Positions 21,998 through 33,037 of a DNA stretch of 61,827 nucleotides are shown here, in pieces. Source of the DNA: Fragilaria crotonensis (Eukaryota; Bacillariophyta; Fragilariophyceae; Fragilariales; Fragilariaceae); NCBI GenBank assembly GCA_022925895.1, contig JAKSYS010000358.1, forward strand, positions 1-61,827, in the 5' to 3' direction. Both the position numbers and the translations under genes were made by a program. The notes beneath the pieces were generated by a model, which worked only from the letters and a program-made list of their open reading frames with translations, ran no database searches and was not told the origin of the DNA. Position 1 is the first letter of the stretch. The number at the start of each line of letters is the position of its first letter.

Positions 21998-23113
21998 GCG
22001 ATAGGAATGGCCGCGATCCGCGATGCTGAATTCGCAGCGATCGTCATGTGGTGATGAGGGATTGTCAGGTGTCCATAAATCACCTCCTATATTCGCACCT
22101 CGCAAGAAAATTCTGATAACTCCGACCTACTGTACTTGCACCTGTGGAACACTACGGAGAACACGAACTCTGAACTCCGAAAATATCCAACGCAAAAGCT
22201 ATGGCAATGTTTTTGTCTTGGAATGAAGGCTGCAACTTTAAAGCTCCATTGAGAGCATCCCTTTCCTTGTTCACACTGGTGTTCTTGCATTTGGAAGTCC
22301 CATTAGAATCAACAATGCAAGCTCCAAGAATTCTGCATGCTTTGAGACACTTTCCAATTTTGCAATTATTTGGCTTGACTGGATTTGACTTAGAGAATGA
22401 CCGGGCCACACAGAAGCTTGCAAGTCATGGGATTAAACTTTGCAGTTTTGGAAGTGTTGGGATTTAATAGAAGCACAACGCATTCCTCATGAAGTTCTTG
22501 TCACCACTAAAAGTAAAATTCATTGCACGGATGATAGTGCTAGCGAGTGTCTTCGGGCAGTCGAAGTATTGAATGACCCACAATTGGTGACACCAAGATT
22601 CCTGCAGAGTTGGCGAAGGTGATTAGCGATTGGAGCTTTAGATCGAACAATGTTTCATGATTGTTGCCTATAACTATGACAGTCTGAACTTCAAGGAACT
22701 CTGCTCTGAAGTTCTTGCTCTTTGGGTTTGAGTCAATGTTCAGGCCACTCAACTTTTGACCTGTCCTCGTCGGTCACACAATCACATAGGCCAGTTCACA
22801 TGGGAATTAGTCATTATATTTTCTTTTGATGCTGGAGGGCTTCGGATGTTCGTCAGCAGTGGTTGGAGAAAATGAAGAATGAATGAGAGGCGTGCGAGAG
22901 ACAGCTGCAGTTTGTTAGCGTTAAAAGTTAAAAAACAACGAGTTTGCGAAGGTGGTTGCGAAGAAGCCTCGCATCGATGAGGATGAAAATTCGACGCCAT
23001 ACTTTGGTTCAAGCCACGTCTGCACTTTTTTACCAATTGCTCTATCAATAAGAACGACTCTCGGATCTAACATAATGTTTGAAGCCGGTAGTAAGCTGCG
23101 CTGCTTATTATAG
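21998..23113. other. Intergenic, no gene seen
   Basis: Only short frames with no domain character. Sequence composition is ordinary and GTAC is not enriched as in other gaps, so this may be old repeat material. Confidence 0.4.
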
Positions 23114-24822
23114 CTAACGATTTAGATGACGCTCCAAGACTTGGTCCATGTCCAAAACATCGGGCGAGCCCAGCGCCCTCCAACATGTCACGTGTACCAA
23201 CATCTGTTCAGTATCGTTCATGGCGGTGTCATCCATCACAACAATCATTTCCTTGCAATTCTTGTACTTGTAGATGCCATCGTCATTGTCGAAAAACATC
23301 TTAAAGTTCAAATCACATATAGCACATCGATCTTGAGTCTCATCTGCTGGGCAGGTGAAGGATTCGGGATCAGCTACTTCGGGAGTGGAAGAAATCGTAG
23401 CATTTGTGGTTCCCATGGCTGCGCTCGCCACTGCGTCTGCTTCCGAAATCTCTCCCGTCCAAATTGCATCGTCTTGGAACCAACCCCGTTCCTCCGTTCG
23501 TTCGATGGACTTTTCCAACTGATTCTTCTTGAAGAGGTAGTCCAGGTGTTTCGAGAGCTCTGATTGTGTTTTGAAGCGACGACCATCCACAGAACTCTTA
23601 AATGGGAGACCAACTTCGTACAAACCGGAAACAATAGATAAATCCTTTCGTTTTACACCTTCGTTTGTAAAGAGCTTCGGATCAATCCCGCCGTAGATGG
23701 AAGAAATAGTTGCTGTCGTTATCGTCAACTCCTTCGCGCTTTGAGCTTCTTGCTCCTCTAGCGATTTCATGGCCGTCTCCAAGCACGAGGCGGTTGCTCC
23801 TGCTGCAGCTAACGATGCTGTCATAACGATTGCCTCCTGCTGCGAATAGAGGGCAGTCGAGGCAGGAATGTTCACAACCATATCCCTCAGTGACTGAACC
23901 AACTCATTTGCATTCATATTCTTTAACGATGGCTTATCCCATTCATCCATCCACTCGCGAGATCGATGGATTGTAAAATGAGACCGCGTTTCTGTAAAGA
24001 AGACGGGAGTCTCATCGACGATCACAAGCGGAGCAGTGCCCGTGATGCCGGTCGTTAACGCATGACCTGAACTGAGCATGGCTTCGGCCTGTTGTCTGAT
24101 GCTTTGCAACAGATCCGGATTGATTTCTGCTAAGCGCTCCAGTGAAACCTTTTCAAGTTCATTTGTCACCTCAGACTGGACTTCATCGAGAAGTTGCTGC
24201 ATTTGGCGTTTTAGCGCCCCAGAAGCGAGGACGCTCCCAGGGTTGCCACCAGTTGTTTCTGCTTGAAACTTAGCAAGTCCAGAGTTGGTAAAGCACGACC
24301 CAATCTGTTTCCAACTCGACTCAGGAAGATTCCTACATCACGCCAAATTTTCCAGACTCGTTCCAAAGTATCGCGAGCCTTGCCAGAGGGCAACCTGTCG
24401 TACAGCAATGGCACCCAATGTTTCGCATCCTCCTCGATCATGGAGGTATAGTATCCCTTACAATTTTTCAAAATACTGTCGATAGCCATGAGGAGCGGAA
24501 TTTTTCGATCAATGGAGACACCGTCGTCGACCAAAGGTTTGCGCAAACATTGATACACGGCATCTGCACCAACCTTGGATTCTGCGTAGTCTTCAGCGAT
24601 CGTCGATAGCGAGTTAACGGTAAGCTTTTCCTGAATCAACGATATTGTGAGCTGCACGAAGCAACAAGAAATGAATCTGGAAACAAAGCGAATAATCTCA
24701 ATGGAGGAACTTACCGCCCGCGTCCCGAGGGCTTCAACTAACTCAGCATATTCAATCAGTTGCGTTTCATCCATAATCTCGTCTTCCTCGATAGCAATCA
24801 CCTCTCCTTCCGTCATCATCAT
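23114..24822 (-). CDS. PCF11: Pcf11-like mRNA 3'-end processing factor (CID domain protein)
   Basis: Three exons on the minus strand give 525 residues: 24822-24715, 24651-24337 and 24268-23114. Introns are 63 nt (GTAAGT...GTGCAG, in frame and stop-free) and 68 nt (GTAGGA...GCTAAG, which shifts the frame and is required). Residues ~20-140 form a CID domain (LTVNSLSTIAEDYAES, then KIPLLMAIDSILKNCKGYY), which binds the RNA polymerase II C-terminal repeat. The C-terminal half has the usual Pcf11 pattern: a folded strand (GLPFKSSVDGRRFKTQSELSKH), then ERGWFQDDAIW, then a zinc-finger-like CAICDLNFKMFFDNDDG..Y followed by a Cys/His pair. In CF IIm, Pcf11 couples cleavage of the transcript to termination. 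The first Cys pair of the family's first finger looks degenerate here. Confidence 0.82.
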
Positions 24823-27199
24823 TTTATTTCTATAGAGAAGCGGAGAGGTGAAGGTGTATTTAAAGAAGCACGACAAGTTCCGTGTTCTCGGAAGGAGAGG
24901 TGAACAATTTATCCACAATCAGATAGATGTACTTCGACGAGTTCAGTGGATGTAGTTTTACTGTCCGCTCCGCCGCAATGCGCAATCCACTATCCACTAC
25001 TCCGGAGTATCCACAGATTTCACATCATAAATATGCATATTGAATATATGAATATTTGGTATTTGTAATATGTATCAACTACATCATCTGTATTATCACT
25101 TTATCTGACCTATCACGCTTCACGCTACACCAGTACAGCTATTCCCTATCACTACTGCATCACGCAACCTGGTGCTTCCGGTAGTACTTGTGCAACCTAC
25201 CAACCATCTTGCTACAGTAGTACAGTACAAGTATTATGACTTATGACGTATGACGAGGACTTCAAGCCCAGATGTGCTTGACTGTGTTTGTTTGCAATAG
25301 ATGCACTCTCCATGAGAATGTGAATGGCATCCGTAGAGCCAATAGCCTAAGGTAAAGACGGCATCGTAGTACTCTGCAATGCGCTGGTGAGCTTCTTCCA
25401 CAGTTGAGGGTGCATCAACATTTCAGCTAGTGGGAGAGCACGGTGCTTGCATGCCTTAGAATCTTGTGGAGGAATTGTCGAATGACTTCTTCACCAATAC
25501 AAGCATTATTTGACAATCATTCAATGTCCAGCATGCTTGTCCTAATATGTAGCTACTAGCAAAGAGCCGTGAACACACGGAGAGCAATAAGCATTGATGC
25601 TTATTTGCCAAGACCATCAGTGGCATCAGTCCACCACAGTTTACACACTTCTCTTTCCTCAAGCTTAACTAACAGCTACTGAATATGGTACTCGGAACCA
25701 TCGGCAGAACTTGCAAAAGAAATGGTGGTCTTGTGGAGGCGCATATTGGGTGCATGTAGAAGATGTACCACTGGCTTATGAATGCTGGAGTAGTAAGGTG
25801 ACTGGCAATCCTAGTGAATGGATTCATCCACATCAGGGATCTGCTCTTGTATTTTTTCATCTTCTTGAAGTGAATGCAACTGCAACAGAAGTGGTGCAGC
25901 CAACCACCATGGTGCTGGTGGTGGGTGACCGTGGTGTTACCATTGCTTGCACCATGACTGCCATACCAGCAGCGTCAAGTCAGCCTCATCATTTGTTCGG
26001 CATCTTCGTTGCTCAAGTCAATGCCATATCACTTTGTAAGAGATCAGCAAACCCTTTTACCATACCGGTATCAGCAATGGAAAATTCAAATCAATTATTT
26101 GAGCTTCAGCTAAAAAAGTGGCTTGGCTAAATCGTTTGTCCGTTGTGTGACATGTCCCATAACCCAAAATGGGCATGATACTGACATCATGCAGACTGTC
26201 CATGCATGACATGATGCAAGTGGAATACACAATGTGTGTGGAACCACTCACCCCCAGCTGCTGTAGCAGCAAGCAAAGACCACAAAAGTAAAGCAAATGG
26301 ATAGGTGGACACATGGAACCACCAAAACTACAGTAGCCAATGTTGGCCGGCCCCTGCATGATAAATACAGGGTGGACTAGCTGTCTGTGATGCCTAGCTA
26401 GACTGAGGGGACTGAATAAATTCAATCATGAGTTCGGGTTCTTCGGACACCTGGATAAGCCTGATGGATGCAGGATTTAGCCCAATCTTGCAATGACCTG
26501 CAGGATGATCCTTCCAGGCAGAAGCAGAAGCAGAAGCAAGTGTTCCTACTGGTAGATCTGTAAGCTCACTCTTTTGTTGTTGATCAAGTTGCAAGCTGTT
26601 GCTACTCTAGTGATTAGTTCTTGCTCCTGTCAGAGTCAATCTTCTGCATGAGTGGATGTGCCACACTTGGGATGGATTAAATTTAGGGGAAATTGCTATT
26701 GTACCTGCTGTTGACTATGCCAGCACCTGTTATCTTTGTTGAAACACTCTACGTAGAAAACAGGTGTAACAAGAAGGAAAACAGGTGTTTTAATCTTGTT
26801 GCAAAAACAACAGGTGGAATGTGGAATAGCAATTTCCACATAAGTTTTTGAGTTGTGTGGATTGCTATAGATCTACCGGTAGTACACCAGTACTAGTACA
26901 CCCACGGACAAGGAACTACTATGCTTCCGGTAGCGGTAGGTAGTACGGCACATGTATGGCCTATGGCAAAAATTCTCGCACGACTCATACATACCGGCGA
27001 TGGGTGATGGCATCAAGAACATATTCGAACAGACGCCTGCAGAAGTACTCGGCAGGTATAAGTCATAGTTGAGGATACGTCGTTTGTCGCATCATATCTT
27101 ATGTCTCGCATGCATATACTTGCCGTTTGACACTCTCCAGTGTACCTGGTATTGGTATTGTCGTGTGCTCTGATCTCCGCCAGTTTCAAGCGGATCACA
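24823..27199. other. Long gap with degraded coding-like fragments
   Basis: GTAC clusters sit at 25180-25230 and 26870-26960. Between 25300 and 26600 there are broken open stretches on both strands (for instance 25711-26130 plus) that may be remnants of a transposon, but no motif lets me name it. A TATAAGT motif at about 27056 lies ~140 bp before the xylanase start. Confidence 0.4.
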
Positions 27200-28885
27200 A
27201 TGATGACAATGGCAGCAATTTATTTGACGCTCGCCCTGATTTTGACCTCGTTCGTTTTTACTGGCAATGCCCAAGCATTTCGAGACTTGGCCCCTCCGGG
27301 CTTCTACGTTGGAGCTGTGTTTCATGGAAACAGTGCTTCATGGAATGAACCAGATTACCGCAGACTTGCCTTGGAAAACTTTAGCATTATGACGTCGTCT
27401 GTTTATTTGACATCGGCATGGAACAACCCCAATCAACCTGTTAATACTGTGCCGTTCAAGAACGTTATCAACCTTCTGCGCAGCAAAAATATATTGGTGC
27501 ATGGTCACGCAATGCTTTACCCTGCACTTGCCACGGAGATGAATTGGTGGACTGAACAACCTTTGAATATGGTGCAAAACAACATGTTCAAATACATGCA
27601 GGCCGTCGCTGTTGCAGGAAAGGGGAAAGTGTACTCTTGGGATGTGGTTAACGAGGTTATGGGTGATGACGGCGATGACAACGATGCCGATGGAGTGCGA
27701 CGATCAATGGGCAATGGAAAGCCCATCATGGAATACAAAGCCATGGGACAAAGTTACATCCAAAAGGCTTTTAAGTTCGCACGCTCGCAGGATCCTGGCG
27801 CCAAACTCCTATTAACTGACTACGGCATAGAAGAGGACTCGGTGGACAACGACAACGAGAAGTCGGATAGGCTCTATCGCTTTGTTAAGAAACTGCTTGC
27901 GGCGGGCGTTCCCATTGATGGCATCGGATTTCAAATGCACGTTAGGTCTGTGAACGGTAACCCAAACTATGTGGCAATTGCAAGGAACTTCGAGCGCTTT
28001 CGCAGACTTGGGTTGTTGGTCTACATCACAGAGATGGATGTGACATCGTACTTGACGAAGACACCCAACTCGGCTCCGCCTGCAAGCCTGAAACGCGCGG
28101 CACTCTTTCAAGGTCAGGTGTATCGTCGCATTCTCGAAATCTGTATCACTGAGCCTGCCTGTGTCGCGTTTCGTTTCTGGGACTTCGCAGAATACAATTC
28201 AAGGGTTCCAAATCTACCAGGCGGGTATTCCTGGCTGCATCCCATCAGTTCCGATGAAAACCAACTCGGAGTATATGCTTTTCCATCGCCGTTTTCCGAC
28301 ATCAATCCTAACAACTTCCGTCCCAAGTTAGCCTGGAACGCCATGCGCGACGTAATGAAGAATTTCGCGGAGTCGGAGGGTGGAGTCGATCGCATCACGT
28401 CCACCTGGCACACCCAAGATAGTTACATTGCAAGTGATGGCATTCAAGATGATCAGGGAGATTGGACTCCAGCAGGGACGGTCCATCTCTTTGAACTCAA
28501 CAATGAAAGCGCTGAATGGACCAGCTTGAAATGGCGTCTTGAAAGAGACGTCGGAATTATCAAAATCTACCGCATTCAATGTCTCTGGGAGCAAGGATAC
28601 CTGACCCGAGCAGGCGCTCAGGACAAGTCAGTGAACACGATCCCAGGGCGAGAAGTAGTCGTGGCGGATCTCCATATGGACTGGACAAGTCAGCAGTGGA
28701 TAATAGACTACAACTCTGACGACACCTACAAGATCAGTAGCAATTGGAAAGACGGCAATGATTACTTGACGCGCCTTGGAACATCACTCAATTGGATTGT
28801 CGAAACCGGGGTTACAAACAATGTGGGCCTTCAGTCATATCACAACGTGACGTCGCAACATTGGTACCTTCAACGTACATTGTGA
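27200..28885 (+). CDS. Secreted GH10 endo-beta-1,4-xylanase with C-terminal carbohydrate-binding-like domain
   Basis: The ATG at 27200 gives 561 residues; the open frame upstream starts with GTG and is not used. Residues 1-26 are a signal peptide (..TSFVFTGNAQA). The GH10 barrel spans ~30-370: acid/base Glu152 in SWDVVNEVMGD, TDYGIEED, GIGFQMH, and nucleophile Glu278 in VYITEMDV, so both catalytic Glu are present. The usual GHTLVWH strand reads VHGHAMLYPAL, losing the Trp-His pair that lines the -1 subsite in most members. Residues ~385-561 repeat a Trp-rich pattern ending in QWIID and QHWYLQ, like a beta-trefoil or related binding module. The tail lies 38 bp from that of HAS1. Likely role: remodelling or degradation of xylan-like polysaccharide outside the cell. 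Confidence 0.88.
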   Translation: MMTMAAIYLTLALILTSFVFTGNAQAFRDLAPPGFYVGAVFHGNSASWNEPDYRRLALENFSIMTSSVYLTSAWNNPNQPVNTVPFKNVINLLRSKNILVHGHAMLYPALATEMNWWTEQPLNMVQNNMFKYMQAVAVAGKGKVYSWDVVNEVMGDDGDDNDADGVRRSMGNGKPIMEYKAMGQSYIQKAFKFARSQDPGAKLLLTDYGIEEDSVDNDNEKSDRLYRFVKKLLAAGVPIDGIGFQMHVRSVNGNPNYVAIARNFERFRRLGLLVYITEMDVTSYLTKTPNSAPPASLKRAALFQGQVYRRILEICITEPACVAFRFWDFAEYNSRVPNLPGGYSWLHPISSDENQLGVYAFPSPFSDINPNNFRPKLAWNAMRDVMKNFAESEGGVDRITSTWHTQDSYIASDGIQDDQGDWTPAGTVHLFELNNESAEWTSLKWRLERDVGIIKIYRIQCLWEQGYLTRAGAQDKSVNTIPGREVVVADLHMDWTSQQWIIDYNSDDTYKISSNWKDGNDYLTRLGTSLNWIVETGVTNNVGLQSYHNVTSQHWYLQRTL

Positions 28886-28923
28886 TTCCAAAACGAATAG
28901 TTTTTAGTTAAATACTTTTGTAG

Positions 28924-30786
28924 TTAATGACTGAATTGTCTTTTATCGCCTGCCTTCTTCTTTCCGTATGGGTTGTCAGCACTGAAAGCATGTCCTGATT
29001 GAACGCGTCCACCTGCCTTCGGTTTCACTTGCTTTCGCCCTTTTGCACTAAATGCCAAATCGACACGAGGTGGAACCGTGAACCCAAAGGCAAGACCGAC
29101 AGCTTGTAAATCAAGAGCATGAACATCGAAAATATCACGGTGGCCGTGACTGGCGTAGGCTAACAAGTAGCTTCGGTATGCATCCTTGGCCGCCTTGTTC
29201 AGGTAGTAGTTCTTTTCGATCAAGCGTTGTAGCTGACTCTGAACATTTGCAACCTTGTTTGAGGGAAACTCATATTCGTTCAGAGTAACCTTGGCGGCCT
29301 TCAAGTATCGAAGGAAGCCAGTTTCCTCAGGTGTCAAGAAGAGGAGCGCCCGTCCCGAACCTGTTGCGCCGCGAGCTGTTCGCCCAACTCGATGAATGTA
29401 TTCCTTAGGATCATCTGGTGGATCAAACTGAATGATCCAATCAACCTTAGGGATATCCAAGCCACGTGCAGCAACGTCAGTACACAGGAGAGTTCCAGTA
29501 TCACTCTTGCAGAATTGGAAAAAGGTTGTCGTGCGCTTCACTTGCTTCTGACGCCCATGAATGTCCATCACCGGAATATCAATGTAATTGAGTAACTCGG
29601 CATGAAACTTGACAGAATTACACGACGAAAAGAAAACCATGATCTTCTTCTTCTTGTTCCGTTTCAAAAAGGAGAAGAGCAACAGGAATCGTTGGTCAGA
29701 AGAGCAAGTGACGTATCCTTGCTCGAGGCCAGCTGCGGTGGCCTGGGACGTTTCACTTGGGACTTCCACATAGACTGCAGTCTTTTGATTGATCGAAACC
29801 CGGGCCAGATCTTCGATTTTCTTTGTATTCGTAGCCGAGAAAAGCATTGTCTGGCGCTCTTTCGGTAAGAGGCGGAGAATGGCACGTAGGTCGTCCTCAA
29901 AACCCTGCTCCAAGATACGATCTGCTTCATCCATAACAAGAGCGAGGAGGTTGCGAAATACAAAACCTTTGGTATTTTGAAGGTGATCCAAAAGCCGACC
30001 AGGAGTGCAAATAATGATATTGACACCCTTAACGAGTTTTTCTGCTTCAGTTTTGCGGTTTGCTCCTCCCATAATCAGACCGTAGGTCTGACTGTGCTTT
30101 CCATGCGTGCAAAGTTCCTTGCAAACGCCATAAATCTGCATCGCCAACTCACGAGTGGGAGCGATGATGATCGCACCGGTACCATTGCGATTCGTGAACT
30201 TGGACTTGTGCAACAACTCAAGAGTTGGAATCAGAAAGGCAAGAGTCTTGCCAGATCCAGTCTTGGCGGCGCCAATCACATCCTTACCGGCAAGCAAAGA
30301 CGGAATAGCCATCTCTTGGATTTGCGTCATGCGCGTAAATTCCATAGCAGCTAGACTTGCCTGGGTAGCCTCTGATAGAGGGAGTGATGCAAAAGAGTCA
30401 CTCGAGAAAAAATTGGGCTTTGCATCATCTCCCTCCACCTTGGAATCTGACTTGCTCTTTTTTGTTCTTGGTTCTTCGGCAGTTTCAGCGCTTCGCTTCT
30501 TCTGCTCCCTGTGTGTCGGAATTTCGTGCTTCTCATCAGTAATGGGAGCTTTCAATTGCTTCGGTTCGTCTTCCTGATCATTGCGGTCGTCGTCATCATC
30601 ATCGATGTCGTCAGTATCGTCACCACTAACGTCATCGTCGTCTTCCGCATTACTCTCGTCAACTTCTTCGTCATCATTCTCGGAATCCTCATCCAACTCT
30701 TCTTTCTCAATAGGAGGAGGGGGAGGGGGAGGAGGAAGCTTTTCTTGTGGCTTGCTCGCCTTCTTATTCTTGCGATTCTTTCCCAT
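28924..30786 (-). CDS. HAS1: DEAD-box RNA helicase HAS1/DDX18
   Basis: The ATG at 30786 (MGKNRKNKK) gives 620 residues. After a Lys-rich start, a run of eight Pro and a long Asp/Glu tract, the helicase core shows all motifs in order: Q motif ([15 protein letters not shown]), [31 protein letters not shown] in [42 protein letters not shown] and HRVGRTARG. The C-terminal [15 protein letters not shown] is diagnostic of HAS1/DDX18, a nucleolar helicase for 60S and 40S ribosome assembly that releases snoRNAs. No intron. It is head-to-head with BCD1, another snoRNA-related gene. Confidence 0.95.
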   Translation of the reverse strand: MGKNRKNKKASKPQEKLPPPPPPPPIEKEELDEDSENDDEEVDESNAEDDDDVSGDDTDDIDDDDDDRNDQEDEPKQLKAPITDEKHEIPTHREQKKRSAETAEEPRTKKSKSDSKVEGDDAKPNFFSSDSFASLPLSEATQASLAAMEFTRMTQIQEMAIPSLLAGKDVIGAAKTGSGKTLAFLIPTLELLHKSKFTNRNGTGAIIIAPTRELAMQIYGVCKELCTHGKHSQTYGLIMGGANRKTEAEKLVKGVNIIICTPGRLLDHLQNTKGFVFRNLLALVMDEADRILEQGFEDDLRAILRLLPKERQTMLFSATNTKKIEDLARVSINQKTAVYVEVPSETSQATAAGLEQGYVTCSSDQRFLLLFSFLKRNKKKKIMVFFSSCNSVKFHAELLNYIDIPVMDIHGRQKQVKRTTTFFQFCKSDTGTLLCTDVAARGLDIPKVDWIIQFDPPDDPKEYIHRVGRTARGATGSGRALLFLTPEETGFLRYLKAAKVTLNEYEFPSNKVANVQSQLQRLIEKNYYLNKAAKDAYRSYLLAYASHGHRDIFDVHALDLQAVGLAFGFTVPPRVDLAFSAKGRKQVKPKAGGRVQSGHAFSADNPYGKKKAGDKRQFSH

Positions 30787-31234
30787 GTTGATGATTTTAA
30801 TTTCGACACAAAGTCCGAAGTAGAAAGGGAGCGGAAAATGTTGCTTCCTGATTTGGTTGGCGAGGAGCTGACGCAATACAGGAATTTGAGAACAAGATTC
30901 CGTTGCGGAAGCGCGATGGGGAACACCTTATCGTAGCAGTACAGAGTACAGCATCATACTCCGGGTACAGGACTCGGGACTCGGGACTCGGGACTCGGGA
31001 GTCCGGAGTCCGGAGTCCGGAGTAAATACGGCGAGGAAAGACTGTTGAAATTCGACAATACGCACACTGCAGTACTTTGTACTCGGAGTACAGGTCTACA
31101 TGTACTGCACCCCTGTAGACGGTAGAACTTTGTACTGGTAGCATACGCCCCGTCTGTCGGTCAGACTCGAAGCAGACAACAGACCCAATCAACAGACAAA
31201 ATCCACGACACTCCGAAGTCCGAACGGTGCTACC
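30787..31234. promoter_or_regulatory. Shared divergent promoter of HAS1 and BCD1
   Basis: 448 bp separate the two ATGs. The region contains a 49-bp heptamer array (30971-31019) and several GTAC motifs (31070-31140). Both flanking genes act in nucleolar RNP biogenesis, so coordinated bidirectional expression is plausible; this is inferred from arrangement only. Confidence 0.5.
30971..31019. repeat. Heptamer array (GACTCGG)4(GAGTCCG)3
   Basis: Four perfect GACTCGG units run straight into three perfect GAGTCCG units. The two unit types are close to reverse complements of each other, so the array is nearly palindromic and could fold back. Confidence 0.7.
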
Positions 31235-32053
31235 ATGGTCAACGATAGATGTCAAGAATGCAAAGAATCAGTTTCCCAGTATCAATGTCCTCGCTGCAGT
31301 CGACGTACATGCTCCCTCAAGTGTTGTCAATCTCATAAGAAACGAACAGGGTGCAATGGTAAACGCGACCGAAGCACGTTTCTGCGACTCGAAGAAATGA
31401 ATGATTCCACTGTCAATTCTGATTTCTTCTTTCTCGAAAATGTACTCCAGTCCATAGATGGAGGCATGCGCTTGCTCAAGCAAGTGGGTGCAATAACAGG
31501 TGGGGGTGAACAACTGTTGCTGCCCAAAGTTGATGACAAACATGATAACGACGTCGATGACGATCGACACGACGAAAAACGACGAAAACCTCATGTCGAA
31601 CATATACCACCCAAGTGGCGACGATTGGTACAACAAGCTAAAGAGCGAGATGTTACTGTGCTGCTAATGCCGCCTGGCATGGAACGTCATAAGTCTAATA
31701 CGACTCACTTTCATGCCAAGTCCAATATGCTCATATGGAAGTTGGAGTTCGCCTTCCACGTCGACGCAACATCCTCCGCGACGATTATCAGCCACAACAA
31801 GGTGCCAGAAGAAGCTATAATACATCATGAATGGGAAAAAGTCGCATCGAATATGGGGTCGGGCCAAGAGTTGCACTTTATGTTGAAAATGATTCCCTGC
31901 CCTGCCAATCGGCCAGCCTACGTTGAATTGGACAAGGAATCAACTTTAAAGGAGGCGCTCAAGGGCATGACGTTGATTGAATATCCAACAATTGACGTTG
32001 TAGTTGCAACCGAATTGCATAGGTTCCCGATGTTGATCCAAGAAGTCAAGTGA
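31235..32053 (+). CDS. BCD1: Box C/D snoRNA assembly protein BCD1 (ZNHIT6), HIT zinc finger
   Basis: The 272-residue frame starts with ATG. Residues 6-40 are a complete HIT-type zinc finger (Cys6, 9, 18, 21, 26, 30, His34, Cys40). The following LKQVGAITGG region, the PPKWRRLVQQAKERDVTVLLMPPGMERHKSNTTHF stretch (residues ~125-160) and the ESTLKEALKGMTLIEYPTIDV end match the BCD1 layout. BCD1 is needed early in assembling box C/D snoRNPs with the R2TP/HSP90 machinery. No intron. Confidence 0.88.
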   Translation: MVNDRCQECKESVSQYQCPRCSRRTCSLKCCQSHKKRTGCNGKRDRSTFLRLEEMNDSTVNSDFFFLENVLQSIDGGMRLLKQVGAITGGGEQLLLPKVDDKHDNDVDDDRHDEKRRKPHVEHIPPKWRRLVQQAKERDVTVLLMPPGMERHKSNTTHFHAKSNMLIWKLEFAFHVDATSSATIISHNKVPEEAIIHHEWEKVASNMGSGQELHFMLKMIPCPANRPAYVELDKESTLKEALKGMTLIEYPTIDVVVATELHRFPMLIQEVK

Positions 32054-33037
32054 GCCGGCGATGTTTCACTGCCAACCAGACCGAGTATCACGTGTCATCA
32101 CCAACAACGAGGTACGCGTGTAACCCATAGATAAGGAAGCGATTTGTTTTCAAACAAATTCGACAACCTCTTCAAGCTAGAGAACGGAATGCTGAATTTT
32201 CAAATTTGGCCACAAACCGTGTCAGTTGCATGCATTTGCCGCGACATCACAAGTGTGAAGATGCGAACCGACACCCGATCGGCGGCGAAAAAGCAATTCA
32301 AAGTGATACTGGAGTGCTCCTCATTATTGGCGTCTCCTTTACATTAAACGGAGCGCTGACGCTCGTATTGTAGTCGTCCTTTAACCACGAGATCAGGCAG
32401 TAAAGGCCGGGAGAGGCGATCTCCTTGTCGTCTGCCACTCAGCAACTGCAGTTATACTATGAATAGCTTTCACCTGCATCCTTGTTCCAAATAAAGTAAA
32501 GCATCATATCTGAAAATTCTTAGCTTAATTACTTGTGACCTGTAGGCAGTGTGTCACCTTCAAGGTACAAGTAGTGGTCTAGAAACAACAACACGAGGTT
32601 TTGATAACTCTATTACAAACATTGAGCAAACCCCTATTTAAACCAAGCAACCATTTTCTATTCCATGGAGGTTGACTGAGCTTGGAGTCCAATGGAGGTT
32701 GTCCAAGTTAGGAGAAGCTTACGTGAGGTCAACAAGCTGGGGTTTTATGCAGCATGCCTCGAGGATGGACGGATGGGCACTTGACACTATGGTCAGTATT
32801 CAGTATTGCAGTACAACTACTGTACTCGGTGTACTGAGAGTACGAGAATACTCTAGCTAGTAGTCAAATGCATCATCGTCATAGAGGATCAGAGCTGTGG
32901 GCACCAATCCCCGCCAAGATGTCTCGTGATCGTGACTGTCAGTCAGCTCACTCTACTTGAACGTGCGGTCGCCTCCTCCTCTCGTACAGGTCATAACTGG
33001 CAGCCTTCCTGTTGAACGAGTGGGACCACAACCCACC
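32054..33037. other. Intergenic, no gene seen
   Basis: Short frames only. The last ~150 bp should contain the sulfotransferase promoter. Confidence 0.45.
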
